A stretch of 64,000 bases of DNA, taken from Candidozyma auris. Lineage: Eukaryota > Ascomycota > Pichiomycetes > Serinales > Metschnikowiaceae. The stretch's first letter is position 1. Every line of letters begins with the position of its first letter. The stretch covers positions 1,922,001 through 1,986,000 of the forward strand of contig NC_072813.1 in NCBI RefSeq assembly GCF_003013715.1. The letters run 5' to 3'. Positions 1 to 9,818 of the stretch are shown here, piece by piece. The position numbers and the translations under genes are program-made. Below the pieces are notes generated by a model. The model searched no databases. It was given only the letters and a program-made list of their open reading frames with translations, and was not told the DNA's origin.

Positions 1-3000
1 AACGGTGCCTTGGAAAAGAACAGGGTCCTGTGGGATGATTGACAACTTCAGTCTCAAATCTCGCAAACCCATCTGACTGATGTCCAAGTTATCAATAGTG
101 ATACTACCGGATTCGAGCTCACTTAAACGATACAAAGCAGTCATGATGGAAGACTTGCCAGCACCGGTACGGCCACAAATACCCACCTTCTCATCAGGGT
201 AAGCACCGAAAGTCAAATCCTTCAAAACCAATGGCAAGTTCTCTCTGTAACGCAAGTTGACGTTATTGAACTGGACGTAGCCATATGGGGGCCAGTGTGG
301 TGGGGGTTTGGTCTCTGATTTTTCGTAAGCAGCCTCCTGTGGCAAGTCGAAAGCGTATTGATGCAATCTCTCAACCGAGTTCATCTCGTTTTCAACTTGA
401 GTCATGGCACGAACTGTCAACGACAACAAACCGACAATTTGAATCACATAGTTCAACAACAAACCCGTGGACTGAGGAGAAATGTTGAATTGCTCAGTAA
501 TACATAACATGGAAATGATGAGAGCGAGAAGTGCAGCAATGGTGTCTAAGTGAACACATAACCATCTCTGGTTGGCGATGGACAAGTAATATGCTTCGTT
601 CATACGATTAAGCAAAGAGTCATTCTTCTTGATGAAGTTGACTTCCTCCTTGTATGCCTTGATTGTGTGCATACCGGTCAAGATCTCGTTGAAGTTATTG
701 TAGACGACAGATCTTTGAACGGCTTCTAATCTCTTGATTTCACGAGAAGAGCCCGAGTAGATGTCAGCCAAAAAGAAGAAAGCGCATCCCAAGAAAGGAA
801 CGGCAATAGCAAACCATGGCAAATAACAGATACACAAGATGATAATACCAATGATCATAGCAAGTGGGAAAATGAACAAACGCAATTGTTCACCAATCTC
901 GTTGTCCAAGGAGTCAGTGTCCTTGGTAAACCTGTTGAGAACTCTCCCCAACGGATTGGTGTCCATGAAGCTCATAGGACAGTGCAAGATCTTTTCGACA
1001 GCCTTCACGTTCAAAAGCTCAGCTGATCTGTTGTTCATGTATGCCAACATGGTGAACTGAATACCAGTAAAGAAGACAGTCAAAAATGCAAATGCGACGT
1101 AGAATCCAACATAAAAATGATCAGACAACTGCTTGAATCTCTTCTCCATCCAGAAGGAAAGCCATGTGTTAGTGAACAATTGGCAGAAAGTGGCAATGGC
1201 AACAAGGAAAAGGAAAACGGGAGCAGCCGTGTATCCGAAAATACCAGCACCCAAATTGATGTAGTTCTTGTAGACTGTCCAGGAAATAGCATTTACAGCT
1301 TTATCTTCATCCTCAACCGTACGACCAACAATGTCACCAGCTGCACCATTCTCGGGAAGAATTGACAGTGTAACAGCCAATTTGACATCTTCTTCGTTCT
1401 CAACACCAACACCGCTAGGCAAAAGACAAACATTGTCATTGGACTGGATTGTCTCTTCTCTAGGAGCGCCCAGAGCATCTTCCTTGGAGAACTCAATCAA
1501 TTTTCCGAAACCGGGGTTTCTAGCTTTGAGCTCCTCAGTGGTGCCAACGTCAATGGTACCGTCGCCGTTTAAGAAAACAATCTTGTCAGCAGAAGCCACC
1601 AAGGAAAGCTGGTGAGTGGCCAACACTCTGGTAGTGTTTTTCAAGAAGCCAAAGAACAACTCGTCAGTGATTCTTTTACCTACTCTAGCATCCACAGCAG
1701 ACAAGACATCATCGAAAAGCATAGTGTCCCCACCACGGTAAACTGCTCTTGCTAAGTTGATTCTGGCCTTTTGACCACCGGAGAGGGTTATACCTCTCTC
1801 ACCGATTTCAGTTTGGTCACCGTGAGTCAACTCTTTCAAGTCGTCTTCCAAGCAGCATGCCTTGAGAATAGCCTTGTATCTGTTTCTGTCCATGGGGCTT
1901 CCAAAGAGAATATTTTGGCGAACTGTAGCGTTCTGAATCCATGGCTGAGAACAAAGTAACAAGTCTTTGCTGATAGTCACAGAGCCAACACCAGGGTTTG
2001 TCATCTTCATAAATCCTGCAATGGCGTTAAGTAAGGAAGTCTTACCTGAACCAATGACACCAGTTATCACCACAAACTCACCACTGTTGATAGTTAAGTT
2101 AATGTCAAGAAGACCTGGGAAAGAAGAGTTCTTCGCATCCTTGGAGTGCAGCTCCAGAGACATCTTCACATTGGCAGTCTTCTCATTAATGCCGTCAGAC
2201 TTCTTGGAAACAGGCTCCCAAAGAGAATCACTGTCGTCGTCCTCTTCGCCTTGGTACTGATCCCACACAAAGTCAGCATGGGAAATTTGAATGTCCACGT
2301 TCGGAGGAAGAGATGAGATTTTTTCCTGTTCGGTGCCGTAGTAAGTGTCGCTGTTGAAAGAGTCGTTATCCTTGTGGTTGCCCTTGAACTCGAATCCAGA
2401 GACCAGCTCGTCAGAGCCGATCACGTACTCGTCCTCTTCCTGCTTCAATTTCCTGTCCAAGTCACTGTCGTATTCGGTAGCACTGAGGAAGTCCTTGCAT
2501 CTGCGGAAACCGATCATGGCGTCGGCGCCGGTAGCAAGAGCAATTGGTAAAAGCATAATGGCCTGAGCCAAAATCGAGAAAAGCGAAAGTGAGGAGAAGA
2601 CACGGCCAGCATCTCTCATGTTGCCGGTTTTCCACATGGTAACAAAAGAGATCATCGATGTGAGGGTAGGTAAAGTAACAGCATAGGCGGTGATGAAGTT
2701 TCTCAAGACTTTGATGGTGAAAAGGTACTTCATTTCCTGGTTTCTCACTTTGGTGATGTTGGCTTTGTAGGCCAACTCCCAGGCGTAGAATTTAATTATC
2801 TTGAGGTTGTTGAGCACCTCACGCATCAACGAGATTCTCTTATCAGTGTACTTGACAACAGTTTCTCTGGTGAAAAACAATTTGGATGTAAGAAGAACAC
2901 AGACAACAAGGGAAACCACGAAAAGGCCAATACCCACGAGGGAAGTGACACCAATGTTGGTCAATAAAAGCACAACGGCAATAACCACAGGAATAGGGAA

Positions 3001-4158
3001 ACACACCACTAAAGGCTGGAAACCAATGGCCAAGTCGATTCTCAGCAAATCAGTACTCATAAGGGAAGTGATTCTGCCAGTGGTGAAACGGTGCTTGGCC
3101 TTAGCGGACAATTTGAAAGATTTGATTAAGACGTCCTTGGTCAAGATAGCCTTGCAGGCAGCACCAGCAACCATGGCATTATGGAAAAAATGGTTTAAAA
3201 GCAAACCATTGACGAATATAAGAATGACAGCACCAATAGTGTAGCCGATACCCTTGTTGTAGGTGGTTTCGATGCCAAAGTAACGATATTCCACAAAGTC
3301 AATCAACCTTCTGGTGATCAAGGGAGACGTCGCCTGGCAGACAAACGAAAGCGCCAAAAAGATGCACGACATGGTGTACTGGAATCTGAAGGTGTTGAAA
3401 AGCGCCAACGGCACCGCATAGAAGGGCCACTCCCAGTCGTCGTCGGAGCCTTCGCCGCCGCCCTTTTTTTCAATGTGCTTATTTTTCAGCTTGTCCAAGA
3501 TCTTCTTCAAGTTCTTTCTGTATTCGCGATGCAAGTGCTCCACGGTCAACTCGTCTGTCAAGTACCAGAGATCGTCGGGCTGCAACGTTCTCTTGTAGCC
3601 CCTGATCAAGATGGGCCAGATCCAGTAGAACACTGCCCGGTTCGCCCAGTTAGTGAGTTTCCATGGGTAAGGCTTTCTCTCATCGGGAAGAGGCACCGGG
3701 TCGACTTTTTTGCTGAACAAGAAGCTGAAGAGACGTTTTTCGTTCACCAACTCGGCCTTTCCGTTCTCAAGGTCTCCCTGTCCCGAGCCCAGGCCAGCAC
3801 CGGCGCCAGCGCCAGCGCCAGCTCTCTTGTCTCTGCGAAACCTCGGCACTCTAGGAACCTTCTTCTTCTTGGCCTTTTTCTTCTCATGCTGACGCTGCTG
3901 CTGCTGTTGCATCGAAGGCTCATCTGCCAACAGGTCATCCAGCTGGTACTCAACATATGTGGTTGTTGTATCTGAGTGGTCAGATATGGTTGGGTGCAAA
4001 TGGGTTGTTCCCGCCGGGTTGCCCTGATGCCGCTGCTGCTGTTGCACGTAGTAGTGGTACGAGGGGGTAGCGACAAAGTTGTCGTTGTGGGGCGCCTCGT
4101 AAGGGTTCCGGTCCGATCTGGGTCCATACAAATCACGGTAGTAGTCGTGGTTGGACAT
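1..4158 (-). CDS. YOR1: Yor1-like ABCC multidrug transporter, 3' end outside window
   Basis: Plasma-membrane ATP-driven exporter of the ABCC (MRP/Yor1) class. About 1386 codons are visible; the frame leaves the window just after the Q-loop of the second nucleotide-binding domain (PQDPVLFQGT), so that domain's signature and Walker B are not seen. Order: low-complexity N-terminus with glutamine runs (about residues 38 and 83) and an Ala-Gly repeat (about 111-120); a Yor1-type entry segment ending GYKRTLQPDDL; first membrane domain; NBD1 with Walker A GSGKTS (about 698), LSGGQKAR (about 791) and Walker B into DDVLSAVDA; second membrane domain; NBD2 Walker A GRTGAGKSS (about 1330). Start is the ATG at 4158. 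The family transports oligomycin-type and other organic anions; the substrate here is unknown. The gene at 52021 is a paralogue, so the symbol is a family-level call. Confidence 0.9.
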   Translation of the reverse strand, partial: MSNHDYYRDLYGPRSDRNPYEAPHNDNFVATPSYHYYVQQQQRHQGNPAGTTHLHPTISDHSDTTTTYVEYQLDDLLADEPSMQQQQQRQHEKKKAKKKKVPRVPRFRRDKRAGAGAGAGAGLGSGQGDLENGKAELVNEKRLFSFLFSKKVDPVPLPDERKPYPWKLTNWANRAVFYWIWPILIRGYKRTLQPDDLWYLTDELTVEHLHREYRKNLKKILDKLKNKHIEKKGGGEGSDDDWEWPFYAVPLALFNTFRFQYTMSCIFLALSFVCQATSPLITRRLIDFVEYRYFGIETTYNKGIGYTIGAVILIFVNGLLLNHFFHNAMVAGAACKAILTKDVLIKSFKLSAKAKHRFTTGRITSLMSTDLLRIDLAIGFQPLVVCFPIPVVIAVVLLLTNIGVTSLVGIGLFVVSLVVCVLLTSKLFFTRETVVKYTDKRISLMREVLNNLKIIKFYAWELAYKANITKVRNQEMKYLFTIKVLRNFITAYAVTLPTLTSMISFVTMWKTGNMRDAGRVFSSLSLFSILAQAIMLLPIALATGADAMIGFRRCKDFLSATEYDSDLDRKLKQEEDEYVIGSDELVSGFEFKGNHKDNDSFNSDTYYGTEQEKISSLPPNVDIQISHADFVWDQYQGEEDDDSDSLWEPVSKKSDGINEKTANVKMSLELHSKDAKNSSFPGLLDINLTINSGEFVVITGVIGSGKTSLLNAIAGFMKMTNPGVGSVTISKDLLLCSQPWIQNATVRQNILFGSPMDRNRYKAILKACCLEDDLKELTHGDQTEIGERGITLSGGQKARINLARAVYRGGDTMLFDDVLSAVDARVGKRITDELFFGFLKNTTRVLATHQLSLVASADKIVFLNGDGTIDVGTTEELKARNPGFGKLIEFSKEDALGAPREETIQSNDNVCLLPSGVGVENEEDVKLAVTLSILPENGAAGDIVGRTVEDEDKAVNAISWTVYKNYINLGAGIFGYTAAPVFLFLVAIATFCQLFTNTWLSFWMEKRFKQLSDHFYVGFYVAFAFLTVFFTGIQFTMLAYMNNRSAELLNVKAVEKILHCPMSFMDTNPLGRVLNRFTKDTDSLDNEIGEQLRLFIFPLAMIIGIIILCICYLPWFAIAVPFLGCAFFFLADIYSGSSREIKRLEAVQRSVVYNNFNEILTGMHTIKAYKEEVNFIKKNDSLLNRMNEAYYLSIANQRWLCVHLDTIAALLALIISMLCITEQFNISPQSTGLLLNYVIQIVGLLSLTVRAMTQVENEMNSVERLHQYAFDLPQEAAYEKSETKPPPHWPPYGYVQFNNVNLRYRENLPLVLKDLTFGAYPDEKVGICGRTGAGKSSIMTALYRLSELESGSITIDNLDISQMGLRDLRLKLSIIPQDPVLFQGTV

Positions 4159-4293
4159 GATCTTTAGGGAAGCGGTAGGAGCGGAACAGATGGGTATAAA
4201 AGAAGTGCAAGCTTAAGATCCGCAAGGGAAATAGAAAAGAAAGATTGAGGCCGGCAAAAGAAATGTCCAAAAGCGAGTGTGGGGGGTGGCAGG

Positions 4294-4301
4294 ATTTTAT
4301 A
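4294..4301 (-). promoter_or_regulatory. TATA box of the Yor1-like gene
   Basis: TATAAAAT on the minus strand, about 136 bp upstream of the ATG at 4158. Distance and sequence fit a yeast TATA element; no expression evidence is available. Confidence 0.45.
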
Positions 4302-5063
4302 AAGGGGATGCACCAAGGTTGTAGACGGTGGCTCGATGAGGCAGTGGAGAATGGAGAAATTGGGGGAGAAAATCTCTGTATGGGGCAGGTTAGCCTCGAG
4401 TGCATTTCGCAGAGGATGTGGATGGGCCGCTCCCAGTAGAAGGTTTCCTAATAAAGCACCAGGCCAAACAGGTCTCTTGGGCAGGCGACGCACGCCGCTG
4501 CACAGTATATACTCGAAGGGGCAGTTTTGAAGACACCGGACTGCACAGGGGCGCCAGAGGAGGCAGATTCATGTATTACATGCAGCGCAGACCCCGACTG
4601 TCTGCCGTACACGCAACTGTGTGCAGGTCGGCCCCAAGCTGCTCGATTTGCAATCGTTCTTCTCCGCACCACTCCAAGTGCTCATGAATTTGGCTCTGAG
4701 GGGGCCACCGCAAAAGAAATGCTGGCAGGCCCAGGGTGCTCTGGCTCGAATAAGCCATGAATTTGAAGCAACTGGCCCTCGCGGGTGTCGCTTATGTGGG
4801 AGTCCACCGGAAGCCGGGCAGTGCAAACGGCCGGCAAGTGTACTTTGGCCGCCGAGGCGAGGTGGCTCCACCAGTGCTAAGGGTCATCACCCGACACCTC
4901 CTGGAATTCTGAATTACGAGGGCGCCAGACTACAATAAAATGGAGCAGAAGAAGCAGAAGTACAAAAAGTGACAAAACTTGACAATTTGGATATTCAGTT
5001 TTTCGAGTGTCTTTTTTCGTCTTTTGTGGGTGGACACTGCCTAGCCAGAGCCTGGCGCAAGGC

Positions 5064-5097
5064 TCGCACTGGGCGTAGATTCGCACTGGGCGTTGAA
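5064..5097. repeat. 17-bp direct tandem repeat, two units
   Basis: TCGCACTGGGCGTAGAT is followed at once by TCGCACTGGGCGTTGAA; the units differ at two positions. It lies in the intergenic region about 0.9 kb upstream of the Yor1-like start. It could be a duplicated protein-binding site or a simple slippage product. Confidence 0.8.
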
Positions 5098-5719
5098 TCC
5101 TCAGAAGAAAATGTAGGCCCGCCTATCCCCAGGAACAAGGTAAATCTAGAATAAAGATTCAAATGTAAAGAACTTGAAAATCTAAAAAAAATTGTAAAAT
5201 GGAAATAGAACAAAAAAGAGCACCAGGCAACGGCTCCCTGATTCTGTTTCTACGGCCTCTTGCGGATCCCTGCTACCGTGGGTCCTCTCCCTCGGCATGT
5301 GCCACAAAACTAGGTAGGGCTCCCCTCGTCAGACCTGGAGGCACTGGCGTTTGCAGAGGGGTCTTTAGCACCCCCGGCTGTTGCATGGCACCGTTTGGTT
5401 GTTTTTGTGTTTTATGGAAATCTTTGCAGGGAACACAAGTGGGCTAGCTGCAGACGGTTTTCACCAATCTCAGCAGATAGCACAGCGTACGTAATGTGGG
5501 ACGCTTTCTAGTGCATGGGGTGGATGTAGACATCGGGATTGTGGGGAGGCCTTGGGATATGTTGTGGGGGGAATTGGATTTGTAAAAGGTTGTGATGGGG
5601 CCTGAAAAGGCAAGATATACTTGGGTGGGTGGCGATCTTTTATATAGATGTCTGTAGTGGCCATGGGCATTTGGGGGATGAAGATGGCTGGAGTAGAGCT
5701 GCAATGGCTGCGAAAAATC

Positions 5720-6049
5720 TCACATCCCTCTGGTGTCGTTGGGGACCTGACCGACAACGTTCAAGGTTGACAGTGTAGCGAGTGTAGCGAATTCAGACAC
5801 CAGTTTACATTGATCCTCTAATTTTCTGATCAGTTCACAAGTTTTTCTGACCCACAAGAAATCCTGAACCTCGAGGGGTACCTTAATTGCTTTGCTTTGC
5901 TGCTTTTTTATCGATTTGCTCTCAACAGTAGCATAATTACACTTCAAAACGATATGATGTCGGGGCGATTGTGACCAACGGCCTCGAATGCCCAATTTCA
6001 CTTGTCTTCCTTCATTGCTTCCTTTTTTCGGTTCCAATACGGTAAACAT
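5720..6049 (-). CDS. Hypothetical 109-residue ORF
   Basis: An ATG-initiated frame of 109 residues with no recognised domain, predicted soluble and basic at its N-terminus, with a short helical-looking stretch around residues 65-85 (QDFLWVRKTCELIRKLEDQC). It lies alone in a 2.3-kb gap and has no overlapping strong frame. Amino-acid composition is plausible for a protein, but length alone does not exclude chance. No family was recognised. Confidence 0.3.
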   Translation of the reverse strand: MFTVLEPKKGSNEGRQVKLGIRGRWSQSPRHHIVLKCNYATVESKSIKKQQSKAIKVPLEVQDFLWVRKTCELIRKLEDQCKLVSEFATLATLSTLNVVGQVPNDTRGM

Positions 6050-6652
6050 TTACTATTCCTGCGGTGGTCTTCTGCCTTCAACCGTCATACTCCTAACCTA
6101 ATTCTCCCCCCAGTGCCCTCGTTTCCACAATGCTTTCGTCTATAATTCCCAAATCAAACAATAGAATCTCCCCCTTGGCTCTCACTTTGTCTCCATTGGT
6201 TCGGCTTCGTCTAGTGCATTGTTCAGGTCGTGTGACATCTTCACCGCATTCGGCAATTCCCTCCACCTGCTACACATTTGCGCCCAAAACGTAGTATGCA
6301 CCGATCCAAGCTTCTCCAGATCGAAGGTTTAGCCGATTCTCGTCAAAGAAACCAAGCGGCTCAAAACTTGCTTGTTCTCCTCAAGAGAATTGCCAAACAC
6401 GGTAGCTCTTGTCACTGCGCCGTTCTTAAAATAACTTCTTTAGTTATTTTGATGCCGTTGAATCACTAGAATTTAGAACTCTACACCCAGCATGTACAAG
6501 CGTCACCTGCAACTTCCTAGTACCATTCACTAACGGGGCTTCATTATTGTTGCTTCTACTACACCTACCGTCTACTTTATCCAGAAACTCTTCATGATGT
6601 TCATATCCATGCTTACGATTACTACCCACCTTCTGCTATTCTGTCAGCCCAC

Positions 6653-7669
6653 TCAACTGCTGGGCCCCGGGATACTAAGAAACTTGTACTTCTTCTTGGT
6701 AATGTCATAGCAATCCTTCAATGCATCATCGTCGACGAACCAGGTGACCCTGCCGGCGGCTCCCTCGTTCACAATCGAGCTCGGCAATCCTTTCTCTGGC
6801 CTCTCCATGATGATTCGCATGATAGGTGCCTTCGTCAACCCCTCAACGACGAAGGTGACTCTATGAGCATGACAAATCACTGGAATCGACAATGTGATTC
6901 TGTTTTCGGGGCCCAGAGGCGCCTTCTCCACAGGTAAGCACCATGCTAACTTCTCTCTCAACTGCTCACCGAAATTGGGGAACAACGAGGCAATATGGCC
7001 GTCAGGAGCGCAGCCAAGGAGCAAAAGATCAAACATGGGCAACTTGACACTGTCCTTCTTGGCAAAGTTATCGATGAGTAACTTTTCATAGGCATCAGCA
7101 CATTCCTGCGGATCAGAGATCAACAGCTCGTCAATGTGGTACACATTGGGCTTCTTCTCGCTTTTGATCAAATCGAAGATCTCTCTCTTGGCCAGGCCGT
7201 AGTTCGAATCGGGACTGTCAAATGGCACCAACCTCTCGTCGGCAAAGTAGATGTCCCACTTGTCCCACTCAATCTCGTCTTCTCTCGGCAACAAACCAAG
7301 GTGCATGATCTTAATGAGCGAGCCGCCGGAAATGGCGATCTTGAACCGCTGCTCAGCTTTCTTCTTCATCTCTTTCTTCCTTCTCAGCAGCGATCTCTCC
7401 TCAGAGCTCCCGTTCCCAGCGGCAGCATTCACTGACAGCCCGTTGCGGCTGAACGAAGGTCTGGGAGAAGGCATCCCCAGTATCGACGCCGAAGAGGCCT
7501 CGCTTGTCAACGAAGGCCGCTGAGCAGCCTGTTTTAGTTTGGCAATCTGATCCTTATCTAAGGTGTTGTATAAGGTCATGTTTTGCGCAGTGATGACGTG
7601 GTCGGCGACAGCGTCGGCCACACCTTCGTACCCGGCGAAAGAGTATATTAAAGGAACAGTAGTTGTCAT
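6653..7669 (-). CDS. SOL1: Sol1/Sol2-type 6-phosphogluconolactonase-like protein
   Basis: 338 residues of the glucosamine/galactosamine-6-phosphate isomerase-like fold. It keeps the family landmarks: ISGGSL (sugar-phosphate loop), WDIYFADERLVP, SNYGLAKREIFD, LLLGCAPDGHIASLFPNF and a C-terminal GAAGRVTWFVDDDAL. A Ser-rich insertion of about 50 residues after the first 50 residues is the feature that separates Sol1/Sol2 from the catalytic Sol3/Sol4 enzymes. Sol1 and Sol2 were found as suppressors of the tRNA-export mutant los1; their enzymatic activity is doubtful. The start is the ATG at 7669, giving MTTTVP as in Saccharomyces Sol1; the longer in-frame extension begins only with TTG. Which of Sol1 or Sol2 it represents cannot be said, since the duplication may be Saccharomyces-specific. 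Confidence 0.9.
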   Translation of the reverse strand: MTTTVPLIYSFAGYEGVADAVADHVITAQNMTLYNTLDKDQIAKLKQAAQRPSLTSEASSASILGMPSPRPSFSRNGLSVNAAAGNGSSEERSLLRRKKEMKKKAEQRFKIAISGGSLIKIMHLGLLPREDEIEWDKWDIYFADERLVPFDSPDSNYGLAKREIFDLIKSEKKPNVYHIDELLISDPQECADAYEKLLIDNFAKKDSVKLPMFDLLLLGCAPDGHIASLFPNFGEQLREKLAWCLPVEKAPLGPENRITLSIPVICHAHRVTFVVEGLTKAPIMRIIMERPEKGLPSSIVNEGAAGRVTWFVDDDALKDCYDITKKKYKFLSIPGPSS

Positions 7670-9099
7670 TTGGAGATCGAGTTTGTTCAAGGCCTGTGGC
7701 TTGGGGTGGAACTTTCGGGAGGAAAGAAAAGGGTTGATTTAAATAGACACCTGTCAGGGGGAGGCTCACGCGATGGGAGGCGAATGTGACAAGTTGCAAG
7801 TTGAATTGGGATTAGATGATTAAGGCAATCGCCTAAGGAAACTCCAGGGGCTTGAAAAGGCACTTGTCCACTATACGGTTGTCCAAAGGAAATGTGAGGG
7901 TAAGTCAAAGTGTGAGTAACAGCGAGATAGTCGGTGTGAGGCACGTGACTGGGAGGTGAGAAGACCGGTGTTAAACACGAATTAGGCAAGATAAATCCGT
8001 GAGGAAACTGATCGGAACTAAGCAATTGGTCAATACGAATGCTATCAAAAAATGGGGCAACTCTTATATATGTATTTGGCGGTGAAAAGTATGGTCATCT
8101 TCAGAGGAAAATTCCAGAATTCGGGAGCACCTGGGAACCCCTACTGTGTGCAGGCCAAAATTACGAAGTTAGAAGTAGTTTTTTTTTGTTTTGATGTAAA
8201 TCTCACTTTAGCATTCTGTCATGCGCTTAAGGGTCCCCATAAAGGAATGGTTGCAAAAGGGGTGAATTCCCGAATAAAAAGAAGGTGCAAAGGTGTGACC
8301 ACAAGCAACGTGTCCAGATTGTGTCTGAATCATGTCGAAAAGCTGGATACCGCTCGGAGTAGTATTTCTTCGAGTTTCCGTAGTTTTCCTGAAGGTGTAG
8401 CTTTTGCTAGGGGAAGGAGAAGATCTTAGAACTGTAGGCGAAGGGTCAGTGAGAAGGACTTTCTTCGTAAGTTACAAGTATATACGTACTCAAATGTGAA
8501 AAAGGGATCAACTCCACAGTCTCTTCATTTGTTGATTTTCAGTTGTTGGGTTCATGGAACCAATTATGCTCTGCTACAGCCACTGTAAAAGGAATCTCTC
8601 GGTATCCTTGCATTTCATATAGAGTGAATGAGGTGGAGTTGCGATGATCAACAAAAGTCTATTTATTTCTTGTCTGTGACGTATGCAGTGCATGATACTT
8701 GAAAACATATAGATGGAAAACGAAGATCTTCCAAAGGGTAGACGGTAGCATCATAATATTTAATAATGTAGGTGGTTTATCTTTAATGCTGAGGAATTTT
8801 CCACTAAAATCATTCAAACTTTGATCACCAAAAGACGAGCTAGTGTTGATAGTACAGTTGGGTGCCAAGAGATCATTAGATTCCCAAAAGATCATTAGAT
8901 TCCCAAAAGATGAAGTGACAAGTTAGAGTTCAGTAATGATCAAGGTCAGGGATCAGAGGATTAGGATTCTTCTATGAAACTCAAATCGAGGGATTGATCT
9001 GTCACACAATTTAAATTTTCTCCACTTATTGCCGTCAGGTTCCGAATACGAGCATCGCTCAATAGAGAGCTGCTAAAGTATCATTTACTCTTTTGTAAA
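7670..9099. other. 1.4-kb intergenic region upstream of the Sol1-type gene
   Basis: Promoter side of the Sol1/Sol2-type gene. It contains one good copy of the recurrent GGYTGCRAA motif (8247-8258) and a 19-bp tandem duplication (8871-8908). Two ATG-initiated frames, 8052-8429 (+, 125 codons) and 8659-8895 (-, 78 codons), have no recognisable similarity and protein-unlike composition; neither is called. Confidence 0.5.
8871..8908. repeat. 19-bp exact tandem duplication
   Basis: GATCATTAGATTCCCAAAA occurs twice in a row with no difference, followed by a partial third start (GAT). Short and intergenic; most likely replication slippage. Confidence 0.85.
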
Positions 9100-9258
9100 A
9101 TGGCTCAATGGAGTGTCAGTGTGGTCATCCCAATGGGTACTTTGATCACTTGCATCTTTTTCGCCACTTCGGCAATTACAGCAATTGGGATAGTAGCAGT
9201 TATTATGCATCCATTTACCGTTGTGAATAGTGGGCTAGTGAATAAACTTGCCAAATGA
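9100..9258 (+). pseudogene. 52-codon membrane-segment ORF, 5' half of a probable frameshifted gene
   Basis: Starts with ATG in a good context (AAAATGG). It encodes one long hydrophobic stretch (about residues 8-41), as expected for a single membrane anchor, then a short polar tail. The TGA at 9256-9258 overlaps the ATG of the next frame (ATGA). The next frame is open from 9246 because a TAA sits just before it at 9243, so one lost base between 9246 and 9256 would explain both ORFs as one gene of about 160 codons. It could also be a genuine overlapping pair or an assembly error. No family recognised. Confidence 0.4.
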
Positions 9259-9584
9259 ATGCAGACTGGAAAAAAAAAAAGGAATTGGCACACAATCAAA
9301 ACGCTTCAGCGTTGGTGTGGAAAATTCGAGATGACCACGTTGCCCTCTTGCGCCAGCAATACACTTTCGAGCTCGCTAAACAACCGAGTATAGATTTACC
9401 TGGACGGAAATACCAAACCTATTATCTTGTGTATGATGGACTTCTCTGTTCATTCTTCAACCTTGGAGCATCTCGAGGAGACGTTAAATGTACTCTGTTC
9501 ACCATGCGACAAGAAGAGTGCAAAGAGTTGAAAGAAGCGATCTACAAAGCACTTAAAAACCATAACATTCACTATAAAAAATGA
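9255..9584 (+). pseudogene. 109-codon hypothetical ORF, 3' half of the same probable frameshifted gene
   Basis: After an 11-A run near its start (9270-9280) the frame reads like a real protein: mixed charged and hydrophobic residues, well-used codons, and a compact C-terminal part containing YYLVYDGLLCSFFNLG and a Glu/Lys-rich helix. No domain was recognised. The predicted product would be a soluble domain behind the membrane anchor encoded just upstream. If the two ORFs are separate genes, this one begins with the ATG at 9255 inside the stop codon of the first. Confidence 0.45.
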
Positions 9585-9651
9585 AAATCACGAATAACAG
9601 ACATTGGGTCCTAATTCAAATGAAACAAATATCAGCAGCTAACTGTTCATC

Positions 9652-9738
9652 TTAGTTGTCGCATTTGCACAGCGACGTACAAGTGCACTTGGCACAAGCG
9701 CATGGGTTACATTTGCAGTGTGTAGTTGGAGCAGACAT
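9652..9738 (-). CDS. 28-residue metallothionein-like protein
   Basis: A very short but distinctive gene: 28 residues with eight cysteines (positions 8, 10, 13, 15, 18, 20, 24 and 26), arranged as CKC, CAC, CTC and CKC pairs, with no aromatic residue and a non-Cys head MSAPTTH. CxC pairing at this density is characteristic of small fungal copper-binding metallothioneins (Neurospora type, and the short Cup1-like proteins). The expected role is cytosolic sequestration of Cu(I) or another soft metal. It has its own promoter, with TATAAATA about 73 bp upstream of the ATG at 9738, and ends in TAA. The specific ortholog was not identified; the metal is inferred from the family. Confidence 0.8.
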   Translation of the reverse strand: MSAPTTHCKCNPCACAKCTCTSLCKCDN

Positions 9739-9810
9739 TTTGATGAACTGAACAATACTTGATTTCGATGGCGAAGAAAGCGGATGGATTGCCCAAGGGA
9801 AATCGACCCT

Positions 9811-9818
9811 TATTTATA
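9811..9818 (-). promoter_or_regulatory. TATA box of the metallothionein-like gene
   Basis: TATAAATA on the minus strand, with its near edge 73 bp from the ATG at 9738. A strong TATA element fits the inducible expression usual for metallothioneins. Confidence 0.6.

Larger units (their letters stand above)
4302..6652. other. 2.35-kb intergenic region, GC-rich half then mixed
   Basis: Lies between the Yor1-like promoter and the 3' end of the Sol1/Sol2-type gene. The 4.4-4.9 kb part is GC-rich and open in many frames on both strands at once, the mark of base composition rather than coding. A 17-bp direct repeat sits at 5064-5097. A 109-residue ATG-initiated minus-strand ORF (5720-6049) is listed separately. 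A 54-codon plus ORF starts at 6130 with a Ser/Leu/Arg-rich, presequence-like translation, is stopped at 6292, and stays open in the same frame for about 39 more codons. It may be a relic or chance. Confidence 0.5.

Noticed and set aside
3475..3975. 166-codon plus-strand frame
   Set aside because: Antisense shadow of the N-terminal part of the Yor1-like transporter.
4400..4938. Several 60-105-codon frames on both strands
   Set aside because: Open simultaneously in many frames because the region is GC-rich; compositions differ from proteins and none has a recognised motif.
6130..6469. Short frames with a mitochondrial-presequence look
   Set aside because: Pyrimidine-rich DNA gives Ser/Leu/Pro-rich translations; frames are broken several times and no single change joins them convincingly.
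7670..7690. In-frame extension of the Sol1/Sol2-type gene
   Set aside because: Begins with TTG; the ATG at 7669 gives the conserved MTTTVP start. The same reasoning trimmed FUB1, HRK1, IST1, PUS7, KIP2, RAD53 and SIC1.
8052..8429. 125-codon plus-strand frame starting with ATG
   Set aside because: Cys- and Arg-scattered composition, no recognisable similarity, and a promoter-type motif lies inside it.
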